Below, piece after piece: positions 8,940-17,362 of a DNA stretch of 64,000 nucleotides. The notes beneath the pieces are model-generated. The model saw only the letters and a list, made by a program, of their open reading frames with translations. It did not search any database and had not been told where the DNA came from. The stretch lies in assembly GCF_000341085.1 (NCBI RefSeq), contig NZ_ANBA01000015.1, positions 124,001 to 188,000 on the forward strand, read 5' to 3'. The stretch is from Nocardiopsis ganjiahuensis DSM 45031 (lineage in GTDB: Bacteria > Actinomycetota > Actinomycetes > Streptosporangiales > Streptosporangiaceae). The position numbers and the translations under genes are program-made. Positions within the stretch are counted from its first letter, which is position 1. Each line of letters opens with the position of its first letter.

Positions 8940-9998
8940 ATGTCCTCCTCCCCCGCCCCTTCCTCCTCACCCTCCCGAGGTCCCGGCAAGCCCCGGTTCG
9001 ACGGCCGCACCCTGCGCACCGACCTCCGGCACCTGCTGTTCGACTCCTCCGCGGCCCTGGCGGTGACCGCGGTGATCTTCGCGGTCCTGTACCTGCGCAT
9101 CGAGGGCGGCACCTCACAGACCCTGGAGGTCATGCCGTTCCTGGCCGACGCCCAGCGGTACTGGCTCTACTGGGCCTGCCAGGCCTTCGGCTGGTCGGCC
9201 CTGCTGTGGGCGTGGATCACCGTCATGCTCGGCCTGGCGCGTTCGGCCAGGCCCCTGCCCTCGTCCCCGGTGACCCACTCCCGGCTGGAGCGCTGGCACC
9301 GCGTCACCAGCATCACCACCATCGGGCTGATGTTCGGCCACGCCCTAGCGTTCTTCCTCGAACTCCTCCGGGAGAACGCCGACGGGCTCTCCCCGGCCCC
9401 GCTCCTGCTGTCGGCGTTCGTGGACGTGTTCGTTCCCGGCGGCTACTCCTCGGGCACCGGCCAGGTCGCCGTCCTGCTCGGGCTCATCGCCCTCTACCTG
9501 GCGGTCCCGCTCGGCCTGTCGTTCTACGTCCGGGCCTGGACCGGGTCCCGGCTGTGGCGGGTCCTGCACCGGTTCGTCATCGCCGTCTACGTCCTGAGCG
9601 TGTGGCACACCCTGCTGTACGGGACGAACGTGTGGTTCGACGGCTGGTTCCGCACCTTCGTGTGGGCGATGCAGCTCCCGGTGGCGCTGCTCTTCCTGGC
9701 CCGGCTGCTCACGCCGCTGCGCCCCGAGGAGCACCTGTCCCGGTCCGACCTGTCCCGGCTGCCCGGACTGACCCGGCTGAGCGGCCGCCTCCTCGTGGCC
9801 GCCGGCACGGTCGTCCTCCTGCTCGTCACGGCGACCGGCCGCGACGGCGGACGGGCCCCGGGGCAGGCGACCGGGGACATGCTCGTCACCCAGCCGATGG
9901 TGTGGGGCGGCCTCGCGGTCCTGCTGACCGTCATGGGCGCGGTCGGGCTCGCGGTCCGCGCGTCCGAGCGGGCTCCGAAGGAGGCTCACCCCTCCTGA
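8940..9998 (+). CDS. ferric-reductase-like transmembrane protein without flavin domain
   Basis: The membrane protein is 352 aa long, and its core matches the ferric-reductase/cytochrome b558 haem-binding bundle. Histidine pairs on neighbouring helices (GLMFGHALAFF, and HRFVIAVYVLSVWHTLLYG) are the likely haem ligands. The FAD/NAD(P)H-binding half found in complete ferric reductases is absent. Instead a Pro/Arg-rich loop leads to two further hydrophobic segments, LVAAGTVVLLLVTATG and MVWGGLAVLLTVMGAVGL. It may work as a membrane electron conduit with a separate reductase. I chose ATG at 8940; an upstream in-frame ATG at 8847 would add a low-complexity Pro/Arg leader. Its last 13 bases overlap the convergent TetR gene. 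Confidence 0.8.
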   Translation: MSSSPAPSSSPSRGPGKPRFDGRTLRTDLRHLLFDSSAALAVTAVIFAVLYLRIEGGTSQTLEVMPFLADAQRYWLYWACQAFGWSALLWAWITVMLGLARSARPLPSSPVTHSRLERWHRVTSITTIGLMFGHALAFFLELLRENADGLSPAPLLLSAFVDVFVPGGYSSGTGQVAVLLGLIALYLAVPLGLSFYVRAWTGSRLWRVLHRFVIAVYVLSVWHTLLYGTNVWFDGWFRTFVWAMQLPVALLFLARLLTPLRPEEHLSRSDLSRLPGLTRLSGRLLVAAGTVVLLLVTATGRDGGRAPGQATGDMLVTQPMVWGGLAVLLTVMGAVGLAVRASERAPKEAHPS

Positions 9999-10639
9999 GC
10001 GCGCACGTGGCCGGGCCCGACCTGTTCGGGTGCGGCCGCGGTCGCCGGGTTCGCCACGGTCGCCGGGTTCGTGGCGAACAGCACGTGGACCGCGGCCCGC
10101 ACGTTCCGGTCGATCACCTCGGGAGAGCCGGCCTCGAGCTTGCCGTCCAGGTGCAGGAAGGCCAGGCCGTGGACCAGGGCCCAGACCGCTGTGGCCAGGG
10201 CGTCCGTGTCGGACCCGGGGAAGACCTTCTCCGCGACACCGGTCACGTACTCCCAGAGGGCGGCGGTCGCCCGGGCCCGGCCCTCGTCGTCCGGGTCGCA
10301 GGGTTCCACGAACATCACGCGGAACAGCGCCGGGTGTTCGACCGCGAAGCGCACGTAGGCGGCGGCGACGCCGGTGAGGTCGTCGACGGTCTCGGGGTCG
10401 GCGTGGGCCGCGGCGAGGTACCCGGCGAGCTCGCGGTAGCCCTCGCCGGCGACGGCGGAGAGGAGCTCGTCCCGGTCGGCGTAGTGACGGTAGGGGGCCG
10501 CCGCGGAGACCCCGGCCCGCCGGGCCACCGCGCGGAGTGACAGCCCGCTGCCGCCGCTCTCCTCGAGCAGTTCCCGAGCGGCCCGCAGGCAGGCGGCACG
10601 CAGGTCTCCGTGGTGGTACGGGGAACTCGCCCGGGGCAC
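9986..10639 (-). CDS. TetR-family regulator
   Basis: This 217-aa repressor-type protein has an N-terminal HTH (LSLRAVARRAGVSAAAPYRHY, about residues 33-53) and a C-terminal domain of the type found in many actinomycete TetR proteins (VRFAVEHPALFRVMF). The GTG start at 10639 has AGGGAG eight bases upstream. The start lies 27 bases from a 7-bp inverted repeat (10666-10691), so autoregulation is likely. The oxidoreductase upstream on the same strand is the nearest candidate target, but a strong hairpin separates the two genes. Confidence 0.9.
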   Translation of the reverse strand: MPRASSPYHHGDLRAACLRAARELLEESGGSGLSLRAVARRAGVSAAAPYRHYADRDELLSAVAGEGYRELAGYLAAAHADPETVDDLTGVAAAYVRFAVEHPALFRVMFVEPCDPDDEGRARATAALWEYVTGVAEKVFPGSDTDALATAVWALVHGLAFLHLDGKLEAGSPEVIDRNVRAAVHVLFATNPATVANPATAAAPEQVGPGHVRAQEG

Positions 10640-10665
10640 GGATCACACTCCCTCATGGTCACGGC

Positions 10666-10691
10666 GCTTACAGCAGTCCTCCAATGTAAGC
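10666..10691. promoter_or_regulatory. putative TetR operator
   Basis: GCTTACA (10666-10672) and TGTAAGC (10685-10691) form a perfect inverted repeat with a 12-base spacer. It lies 27 bases upstream of the TetR start, a standard position for autorepression. Confidence 0.65.
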
Positions 10692-10692
10692 A

Positions 10693-10730
10693 CCGAAGGC
10701 GCCACCTCCGTGCGGAGGTGGCGCCTTCGG
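10693..10730 (-). terminator. intrinsic terminator after the quinone oxidoreductase
   Basis: Perfect 18-bp arms (10693-10710 and 10713-10730) flank a two-base centre. The element lies 11 bases past the end of the oxidoreductase gene. It insulates that gene from the TetR gene, which follows in the same direction. Confidence 0.8.
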
Positions 10731-10740
10731 CAGGTTCCGG

Positions 10741-11700
10741 TTAACCGTTCACCAGCAGGAGCTTGCCGAAGTGGCCGCCCGCCTCCAGGATCCGGTGCGC
10801 CTCGGCGGCGTCGGACAGGGGCACGCTCCGGTCGATGACCTGGCGTACGGCCCCGCTCTCGATCAGGGGCCAGACATGCTCCCGGACCCCGGCCACGATG
10901 GCGGCCTTCTGTTCCAGCGGCCGGGAGCGCAGGGTGGTGCCGAACACCGACAGCCGTTTGAACAGCAGGTCGACGAGGTTGAGCGGGGCCTCCAGGCCGT
11001 CCTGGAGGCCGATGACGACCAGGCGCCCGCCGGTGGCCAGCGACCGGATGTTGCCCTCCAGGTTCTGGCCGCCGATGATGTCGAGGACCACGTCGTAGGG
11101 GCCGTGCTCGGTGAAGTCCCCGGTGCGGTGGTCGACCGCCAGATCGGCCCCCAGTTCGCGCACCCGGGCGGCCTGCTCCCCGCCGCCGACCGTGGTGACC
11201 ACGCGGGCGCCCCGCGCCTTGGCGATCTGGATCGCCATGGTGCCGATCCCGCCGGAGCCGCCGTGCACGAGGAGGGTCTCGCCCTCCTTCAGCCCGGCGG
11301 TCATGAAGACGTTCGACCACACCGTGGCGGCGGCCTCGGGCAGGGAGGCGGCCTCGGCCAGGCCGACCCCCTGGGGCACCGTGAGCAGCTGACCGGCCGG
11401 GACGGCGACCTTCTGCGCGTATCCGCCGCCGGTGAGCAGCGCGGTGACCTCGTCGCCCACCTGCCAGCCGGTCACCCCCTCGCCGAGGGCGCTGATCCGC
11501 CCGGACGCCTCCAGCCCCGGATAGGGCGACGCGCCCTCCGGCACGGGGTAGAGCCCGACTCTCTGCACCGCGTCCGCGCGGTTCACGGCGCTGGCCGCCA
11601 CGTCGACGAGGACCTCACCGGGCGCGGGCACCGGGTCCTCGACATCGGTCCACTTCAGGACCTCGGGGCCGCCGAACTCGTCGATCGTGATCGCCTTCAT
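10741..11700 (-). CDS. NAD(P)H:quinone oxidoreductase (zinc-independent MDR family)
   Basis: This is a 319-aa medium-chain dehydrogenase/reductase of the quinone oxidoreductase (zeta-crystallin) type. It starts MKAITIDEFGGPEVL, the common family N-terminus. A GroES-like domain is followed by a Rossmann fold with GGSGGIGTMAIQIAK near residue 140. The structural zinc cysteines of alcohol dehydrogenases are missing, as expected. ATG at 11700 has GGAG five bases upstream. A good sigma-70-like promoter reads toward it (11760-11789). It probably reduces quinones or alkenals in the cytoplasm using NADPH; the substrate is unknown. Confidence 0.9.
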   Translation of the reverse strand: MKAITIDEFGGPEVLKWTDVEDPVPAPGEVLVDVAASAVNRADAVQRVGLYPVPEGASPYPGLEASGRISALGEGVTGWQVGDEVTALLTGGGYAQKVAVPAGQLLTVPQGVGLAEAASLPEAAATVWSNVFMTAGLKEGETLLVHGGSGGIGTMAIQIAKARGARVVTTVGGGEQAARVRELGADLAVDHRTGDFTEHGPYDVVLDIIGGQNLEGNIRSLATGGRLVVIGLQDGLEAPLNLVDLLFKRLSVFGTTLRSRPLEQKAAIVAGVREHVWPLIESGAVRQVIDRSVPLSDAAEAHRILEAGGHFGKLLLVNG

Positions 11701-11759
11701 ACCGCTCCGTTCACAGGGCCGGACCGGGCCGCCGAAGGCGCCCGATGTATGCACTGTTC

Positions 11760-11789
11760 ACATTAAGCGGAGAAAGTATGCGGTGTCAA
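11760..11789 (-). promoter_or_regulatory. promoter of the quinone oxidoreductase, with direct repeats
   Basis: On the minus strand, TTGACA (11789-11784) is followed after 18 bases by TAATGT (11765-11760), a strong housekeeping-type pair. GTATGC occurs at 11747-11752 and again at 11776-11781, 29 bases apart. One copy lies just past the -10 and the other within the spacer, so they may be operator half-sites. Confidence 0.6.
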
Positions 11790-11822
11790 CATCGAGTGGC
11801 GTGCGCTACGGCGCCCCGCCCC

Positions 11823-12647
11823 TCACCCCTTGACCGCGCCCCGGGTGATGCCGTTGACGAAGCTGCGCTGGAAAAGGAGGTAGACGACCACGATCGGGGC
11901 GATGACGATCAGGCTGGCCGCCGAGAGCAGGGGGATGTCGGTCCCGTACTGCCCGACGAACAGGCCCAGGCCCGTGGGGGCGGTGCGCATGTCCGGGCTC
12001 TGCATCATCACGAGGACGAGCAGGAACTGGTTCCACGACCACATGAACACCAGCACAGCGAGGGTGGTGACCGCGGGCCAGGAGATCGGGAGCAGTACGC
12101 GCACGAGCACCGCGCTGTCGCGGGCGCCGTCCACCCGGGCCGCCTCCACCAGTTCCCTGGGGACTCCGGCGAAGTGCGACTGCATCCAGTACACGCCGAA
12201 GGGCAGGAACAGGGCGACCTCCGCGAGGACCACTCCGGAGTAGGTGTTGGTCAGGCCCACCTCCCTCAGGTTGAAGTACAGGGCGATCACCAGCAGTTCC
12301 ACCGGCAGGGTGAGGCCCAGGACGAATCCGAGCGACAGGACGCGGCCGCCCCACACCCCGAGGACCGACAGCGCGTACCCGGCCAGGGTCGCGAAGCAGA
12401 CCGTGAGGGGCACGACGCATCCGGCGATGACGAGGCCGGACCTGGTCAGCCGGTCGAAGTTGCCGGCCTCCCAGGCGAGGCGGAAGTTCTCCCACGACCA
12501 CGGATCCGGCAGGCTCAGACCGCCCACCTGGCTGTTCGTGGGGTGGAACGCGGCCAGGGCGATGCCGAGGAAGGGGAACAGCACCAGCACGGTGATCAGG
12601 CCCAGGGTCCCGTGCCGCAGGACCGTCACCGGGGCTCCTTCACGCAT
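11823..12647 (-). CDS. carbohydrate ABC transporter permease (MalG-type)
   Basis: This is the inner-membrane subunit of a family-1 carbohydrate importer. It has six hydrophobic segments and the ATPase-contact loop VPRELVEAARVDGARDSAVLVRVLLPIS (EAA motif). The C-terminus QRSFVNGITRGAVKG is typical of MalG homologues. The ATG at 12647 overlaps the upstream permease stop as TGATG. A GTG at 12629 has its own AAGGAG five bases upstream and is an alternative. It is the last gene of a three-gene operon without an ATPase. Confidence 0.92.
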   Translation of the reverse strand: MREGAPVTVLRHGTLGLITVLVLFPFLGIALAAFHPTNSQVGGLSLPDPWSWENFRLAWEAGNFDRLTRSGLVIAGCVVPLTVCFATLAGYALSVLGVWGGRVLSLGFVLGLTLPVELLVIALYFNLREVGLTNTYSGVVLAEVALFLPFGVYWMQSHFAGVPRELVEAARVDGARDSAVLVRVLLPISWPAVTTLAVLVFMWSWNQFLLVLVMMQSPDMRTAPTGLGLFVGQYGTDIPLLSAASLIVIAPIVVVYLLFQRSFVNGITRGAVKG

Positions 12648-13609
12648 CACTTCTCCCTGGCGAGCAGGCGGATGAGGCTGACCAGGGCGATGACCAGCAG
12701 GGTCAGGACCACGGCGAGCGCGCTGGCCGCACCGATGTCGCCCTCGTTGAAGGCGAGCCGGTAGACGAGCAGGGCCGGGACGTTGGTCTGACCCGCCGGG
12801 CCGCCGTTGGTGGTGACGAAGACCAGGTCGAAGCTGGCCAGCGCCGCGATGGTGGTGATGACGCCCGCGATGCTGATCTCCCGGCGCAGCCCGGGCAGGG
12901 TGACGCTGAGGAAGCGCCGCAGCCGGCCGGCGCCGTCGAGCGCGGCGGCCTCGTGGAGCGCGGGGTCGATCTTCTGTGCCCCGCTCATGAACAGGACCAT
13001 GCACAGACCGCTCATGCACCACGTGCCAATCAGGCCCAGGGCGACCAGGGCGAAGTCGTAGTCGCCCAGCCAGGTGCGGGTCAGCCCGCCCAGCCCGACC
13101 GCGCCGAGGAACTCGTTGACCGCGCCGTCGCCGCTGTAGAGCCACCGCCAGGTCGTCCCCACCGCGACCAGCGGCAGGACCTGGGGCAGGAAGAAGACGG
13201 TGCGGTAGAAGGTCATCCCCCGGCGGGGACGGCCGGTCAGCAGCCCGGTCATCAGCAGCCCCACCGCGATGGGGAGCAGCGAGAAGAAGACGATGAGCAC
13301 GAGGCCGTTGCCGATCGCTCCGGCCAGGAGCGGGTCGGAGACGACCCTGGTGTAGTTCTCCAGGCCCGCCCAGGCCGGGAGCTGGACGCCGTCCCAGTCG
13401 AGGAAGGAGAAGTAGAGGGTGCTCAGCGCCGGGTAGATCGCGAAACCGCCGTAGACGGCGAGTGCGGGCAACAGGTAGAGCCAGCCCTTGAGCCTCGGGC
13501 GTCCCCGGCCCCCGGCGCGTCCGGTGCGGCGGGGGCGCCCGCCTCCGCGACCGGGACGCGGTGCGGGGGCGGGCGGGTGGAGCGGGCGCGCGGGAGCGCC
13601 CTCACCCAT
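12647..13609 (-). CDS. carbohydrate ABC transporter permease (MalF-type)
   Basis: This is the first permease of the operon (320 aa). It has a long Arg/Pro/Gly-rich cytoplasmic leader of about 40 residues, then six membrane segments starting with LYLLPALAVYGGFAIYPAL. The EAA loop reads DPALHEAAALDGAGRLRRFL. Its ATG overlaps the end of the binding-protein gene by 8 bases (ATGGGTGA), which indicates translational coupling. It pairs with the MalG-type subunit to form the channel. Confidence 0.92.
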   Translation of the reverse strand: MGEGAPARPLHPPAPAPRPGRGGGRPRRTGRAGGRGRPRLKGWLYLLPALAVYGGFAIYPALSTLYFSFLDWDGVQLPAWAGLENYTRVVSDPLLAGAIGNGLVLIVFFSLLPIAVGLLMTGLLTGRPRRGMTFYRTVFFLPQVLPLVAVGTTWRWLYSGDGAVNEFLGAVGLGGLTRTWLGDYDFALVALGLIGTWCMSGLCMVLFMSGAQKIDPALHEAAALDGAGRLRRFLSVTLPGLRREISIAGVITTIAALASFDLVFVTTNGGPAGQTNVPALLVYRLAFNEGDIGAASALAVVLTLLVIALVSLIRLLAREK

Positions 13610-14978
13610 GGTGGCCCTCCCACTCGGCCTGCAACGAGGCGAGGAACTCCTCCGGGGTCGAGCTCCCCGAGATCAGCCCCTGGACACCGGGGGTGAGCTG
13701 GTCGATCATGCCCGGTGTGGCGTAGTCGGGGAAGGGCACGATGCCGTCGTTGTCCGCGACCTCGGCGAAGCCGGCGTTGACCTCGTCCAGCAGACCGCGT
13801 CCCTCGGCCGGGACCTGCGTGTCCACGGGCATGAAGCCGGTGTCGAGCTGGATCCGCGCCGCCTCCGCGGAGCTGAGCCAGTCCAGGAAGGCCGCGGCCG
13901 CGTCGGGGTGCTCGGTGCTGGAGGACACGGCGTAGGCGACGCTGGCCCCGGAGGCCACGGGGGCCTGGTCCGCGGTCCGCCCGGGCATGAGCATGAAGCC
14001 CGCGTCGTCGCCCATCTCGGCCTCCAGTTCGAAGGCGGCCCAGTTCCCGGTGACGAGGAACAGGCTGTCCCCGGCGACGAACTCGGCGCGCGCGTCGTCG
14101 TCGGAGGTCGCGTTGGCGCCCTCGGTGACGTATCCCTCGTCCACCCAGCGGCTGAACGTGTCGGTGGCCTCTGCCGCGGCGTCGGTCTCGATGGAGGAGC
14201 CGGCGGCCCCGTACACCCAGTCCTTGTACTCGGTGTGGTCGCCGAGCGAGTTGAGCAGGGCGTTCCAGATCTGGAAGCCGCCCACCTCGAGGCCTCCCAC
14301 GCTCAGGGGCGCGACGCCGGCTTCGTCGGCCCGGGCGAGGGCGTCCTCGAAGTCGTCCAGGGTGGCCGGTGGTTCCTCGACGCCGACCTCCTCGAGGAGC
14401 TCGGTGTTGTAGAAGACGCCCAGCACCGAGAGCGCGCCGGGGGCGGCGTAGAGGCTGCCGGTGGCGAACTCGGAGGCCTCCTCGTCGGACTGCAGGGGCT
14501 CCAGGGCGGCCGACGGGAAGGACTCCTCCCAGCCGTAGGCCTCCGCGTAGGGGTCGAGGTTGAGGATGTGGCCGCCGGGGACGAGCGAGCGCATCGCCCC
14601 CGGGTTGTACTGCGCGATGTCGGGGGCGTCGTCGGAGGACATCGACAGGGTGATGGTCTTGACGTAGTCCGTGAACGGGGTCTGCCGGAGCTCGACGCTC
14701 ACGTCGGGGTACTGGTCCGTGAAACCCTCCACGAGCTCGCTGCTGGGCGGGTCGTCCGTGTAGGCCAGAGTCAGCGTCGCCGACACACCGCTGATGTCGG
14801 TGGAGACCTCGTCGGGCGTGTTGTCCTGGGGCGGTCCGCCCGAACCGCCCGGCAGGGCGGCACAGGCCGTGAGGGTGAGCGCGGCTGCCGAGCCGAGCGC
14901 CGAGAGCACCGCGGGCCGCAGGGCCCGTCCTCGGGGAGGCTTACTTTCCTGGGAGGGGGTCTTTTCCTCGGGGGGCAT
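13602..14978 (-). CDS. carbohydrate-binding lipoprotein of an ABC importer
   Basis: This is the extracellular solute-binding protein, family 1 (MalE/UgpB-like). ATG at 14978 is preceded by GGAG seven bases upstream. A signal sequence (LRPAVLSALGSAAALTLTAC) ends in a lipobox whose cysteine would be acylated. The mature protein has typical blocks such as GSLYAAPG...GVFYNTELLEEVGVEEPPATLDDF. It is first in an operon with two permeases. No ATPase follows, so a shared MsiK-like ATPase is likely. No regulator gene adjoins, and I found no convincing operator in the 190 bases upstream. Confidence 0.92.
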   Translation of the reverse strand: MPPEEKTPSQESKPPRGRALRPAVLSALGSAAALTLTACAALPGGSGGPPQDNTPDEVSTDISGVSATLTLAYTDDPPSSELVEGFTDQYPDVSVELRQTPFTDYVKTITLSMSSDDAPDIAQYNPGAMRSLVPGGHILNLDPYAEAYGWEESFPSAALEPLQSDEEASEFATGSLYAAPGALSVLGVFYNTELLEEVGVEEPPATLDDFEDALARADEAGVAPLSVGGLEVGGFQIWNALLNSLGDHTEYKDWVYGAAGSSIETDAAAEATDTFSRWVDEGYVTEGANATSDDDARAEFVAGDSLFLVTGNWAAFELEAEMGDDAGFMLMPGRTADQAPVASGASVAYAVSSSTEHPDAAAAFLDWLSSAEAARIQLDTGFMPVDTQVPAEGRGLLDEVNAGFAEVADNDGIVPFPDYATPGMIDQLTPGVQGLISGSSTPEEFLASLQAEWEGHHG

Positions 14979-15170
14979 CTGTTTCTCCGTTGGTCCTGTC
15001 GTCCTTCGGGCACCGGGCGTCCCGGGGCGCCGGGCGACGGGAACGGTCTCCCGTACGGAACACAGGACTCCAGCGACGGGGATACCCGCACGCCCCACCT
15101 CACTACCGGATCCCCGACCGTCGTTTTCCGCGCGCGGCCGGCACCCCCGGCCGGGGCCGCTCACACCAGC

Positions 15171-15980
15171 TCACACCAGTGGCGACCGGGAGGCGCGGCT
15201 GCTGTGCACCGTCCAGCGCCCGTCGATCCGGCTGAGCCGGACCGGGTGGTCGAAGCAGGCGCTGACCCGTTCGCTCGTCAGGACCTCGTCGGCGGGGCCG
15301 GAGGCCAGGCAGGCGCCGTCGCGCAGCAGCATCGCGTGGGTGGTGCCGGGCGGCAGCTCCTCCAGGTGGTGGGTGACCAGGACCGTGGCGAGGTCGGGGT
15401 CGGTGTGTTGGAGGGTGTCGATCCGCTCGATGAGCTGTTCGCGGCCGGCCACGTCCAGACCGGTCGCGGGTTCGTCGAGCAGCAGCAGGCGCGGGCTGGG
15501 CATGAGCGCCCGCGCGATCAGGGCCCTGCCCCGCTCCCCCTGGGACAGGGTCTCCCACGAGGCCTCGTACCGGTGGTCGAGCCCGAGCAGTTTGACGAGG
15601 CGGTCGGCTTCGGCGGACTGCTCGGCCGTCGGGTCCCAGCGCGACACCCGGGCCGCGGTGTTGGTCAGCCCGGTCAGCACGACCTCCCGCAGCGTCATCG
15701 GCCCGTCCGGGGCGTGCCGGGGGTTGACGTGCCCGAGGTAGGAGCGGAGTTCGCGCATGTCGACCCGGCCCAACCGGTGGCCCAGGACCTCCACGGTGCC
15801 GTTGGTGGGGTGCCGGACCGCGCCGAGCAGGCTGAGCAGGGTGCTCTTGCCCGCGCCGTTGGCGCCGAGCAGCGCCCAGTGCTCACCGGCCCGCACGGTC
15901 ATGGTCACCCGGTGCAGGATCGGGTTGCCGCCGCGGACGTAGTCCACCTCGTTCACTCGGATGACGGGGGTGTCGCTCAC
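15171..15980 (-). CDS. stand-alone ABC transporter ATP-binding protein
   Basis: This is a single-domain ATPase of 269 aa. Walker A is GANGAGKST, the signature is LSQGERGRALIARAL, Walker B is LLLLDEPATGLD and the switch histidine is in VTHH. GTG at 15980 is chosen because VSDTPVIRVNEVDYV is where the fold starts. No permease lies beside it. It resembles small cytosolic ABC ATPases of actinomycetes whose partner is unknown. It is divergent from the AlkZ-like gene, with 200 bases between. Confidence 0.85.
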   Translation of the reverse strand: MSDTPVIRVNEVDYVRGGNPILHRVTMTVRAGEHWALLGANGAGKSTLLSLLGAVRHPTNGTVEVLGHRLGRVDMRELRSYLGHVNPRHAPDGPMTLREVVLTGLTNTAARVSRWDPTAEQSAEADRLVKLLGLDHRYEASWETLSQGERGRALIARALMPSPRLLLLDEPATGLDVAGREQLIERIDTLQHTDPDLATVLVTHHLEELPPGTTHAMLLRDGACLASGPADEVLTSERVSACFDHPVRLSRIDGRWTVHSSRASRSPLV

Positions 15981-16180
15981 TGTCAGGCCTGCCTCGCACG
16001 GTTGACGGACGCCTCGCCGGGACCGGCTTCGGCGGTGTTCCACCCGGCCAGTGTGCCGATGGTCCCTCGCAGGCGCTCCGGGCACCCCCGTCCCCCGCCT
16101 CCCGGGAAGTGGCGGACACACGGTGACCGCCACTTCTGCGATCGTTCTCCTGGAACCACGAGGAACAGGGGAAACAGACG

Positions 16181-17290
16181 ATGCCCGCGAAGACCGCGCC
16201 CGTACTCGACGACCGGGCGCTCAACCGCGCCACCCTGGCCCGGCAGGCGCTGCTCACCCCCACGGACGGGTCGGCGCTGGACACCGTGGCCCACCTCTGC
16301 GGCCTCCAGGCGCAGGAGCCCCAGGAACCGTTCGTCGGGCTCTGGTCGCGGCTGCGCTCCTTCGAACCGGCGGAGCTGTCGGACCTGCTGACCGAACGCC
16401 GCGTGGTGCGGGTCCACCTCATGCGGCGCACCGTGCACCTGGTCACCGCCGAGGACGCCCTCGCCTGGCGGTCCCGGTTCGATGCCATGCTGCGCCAGAA
16501 GGTCATGGGTGTGTACCGCGACGACCTGCGGGGCGTGGACCTGGAGGAGCTCGCCGAGGCGGGCCGCGAGGTGATGTCCGACGGCGAGCCCCGCACCATG
16601 AGGGAGCTCGTGGAGGAGATCACCGCCCGCTGGCCGGAACCGGGCAGGCGGCCCCTGGGCGAGATGCTGGTCTCGGCGCTGCTCCCCGTCGTGCAGACCC
16701 CTCCGCGCGGGCTGTGGCGGGCCAAGGGCGGAGTGCGCAACGTCCTGCTCTCCTCCTGGCTGGGCCGGGAGGCCGACCCGCTCGCGCCGGACGGCTCCGA
16801 CCCGGTCGGCCGGACCCTGGTCCGGCGCTACCTCGCCGCGTACGGCCCCGCGACCTCCACCGACCTGCGCTCCTGGTGCGGGCTGGCCGGACTGCCCGCC
16901 GCGGTGGCCGCGGTCCGCGAGGAGCTGGTCTCCTTCCGCGACCAGCGCGGCCGGGAGCTGCTGGACCTGCCCGAGGCCCCGCGCCCGGATCCCGGTACCG
17001 AGGCCCCGGTGCGGTTCCTGCCCGCGTTCGACAACGCGGTCCTGGGCTACCACCACCGGAACCGGATCATCGACGACGAGCACCGGGGCCTGTCGGTCGC
17101 CGGTGAACGCGTGGTACTGGTGGACGGCCGCGTCACCGCGACCTGGCGGCCCGAGGAGGATGCCGTGGCCGTCACACCGCTGCGGCCCCTGACCGGCGCC
17201 GAGCGGTCGGAGGTCGGGGAGCAGGCGGAGCGCCTGGCCCTGTTCCTGTCCGACCGGGAGAGCGACCGTGTACGCGTCGGGAGTCCGTGA
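16181..17290 (+). CDS. AlkZ-like winged-helix DNA glycosylase family protein
   Basis: This 369-aa protein belongs to the HTH_42 superfamily, whose Streptomyces member AlkZ excises azinomycin-crosslinked and alkylated purines. The hallmark Q-x-Q motif is present as GLQAQ (Q43 and Q45). VHLMRRTVHLV, YGPATSTDLRSWCGL and the C-terminal FDNAVLGYHHRNRII are further family blocks. The Q-x-Q form, rather than Q-x-D, groups it with the AlkZ-like branch, which occurs often near genotoxin clusters but also as solitary repair enzymes. No biosynthetic cluster adjoins here, so a general alkylation-repair role is the simpler inference. The start is ATG with AGGGGA upstream. Confidence 0.85.
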   Translation: MPAKTAPVLDDRALNRATLARQALLTPTDGSALDTVAHLCGLQAQEPQEPFVGLWSRLRSFEPAELSDLLTERRVVRVHLMRRTVHLVTAEDALAWRSRFDAMLRQKVMGVYRDDLRGVDLEELAEAGREVMSDGEPRTMRELVEEITARWPEPGRRPLGEMLVSALLPVVQTPPRGLWRAKGGVRNVLLSSWLGREADPLAPDGSDPVGRTLVRRYLAAYGPATSTDLRSWCGLAGLPAAVAAVREELVSFRDQRGRELLDLPEAPRPDPGTEAPVRFLPAFDNAVLGYHHRNRIIDDEHRGLSVAGERVVLVDGRVTATWRPEEDAVAVTPLRPLTGAERSEVGEQAERLALFLSDRESDRVRVGSP

Positions 17291-17362
17291 GTCCGTGCCC
17301 ACGAGGGCTGGAGCCGCCGCCCGCGGACGGTCCTGGATGCGCCCGGCAGCCCTTCTTCTGCC

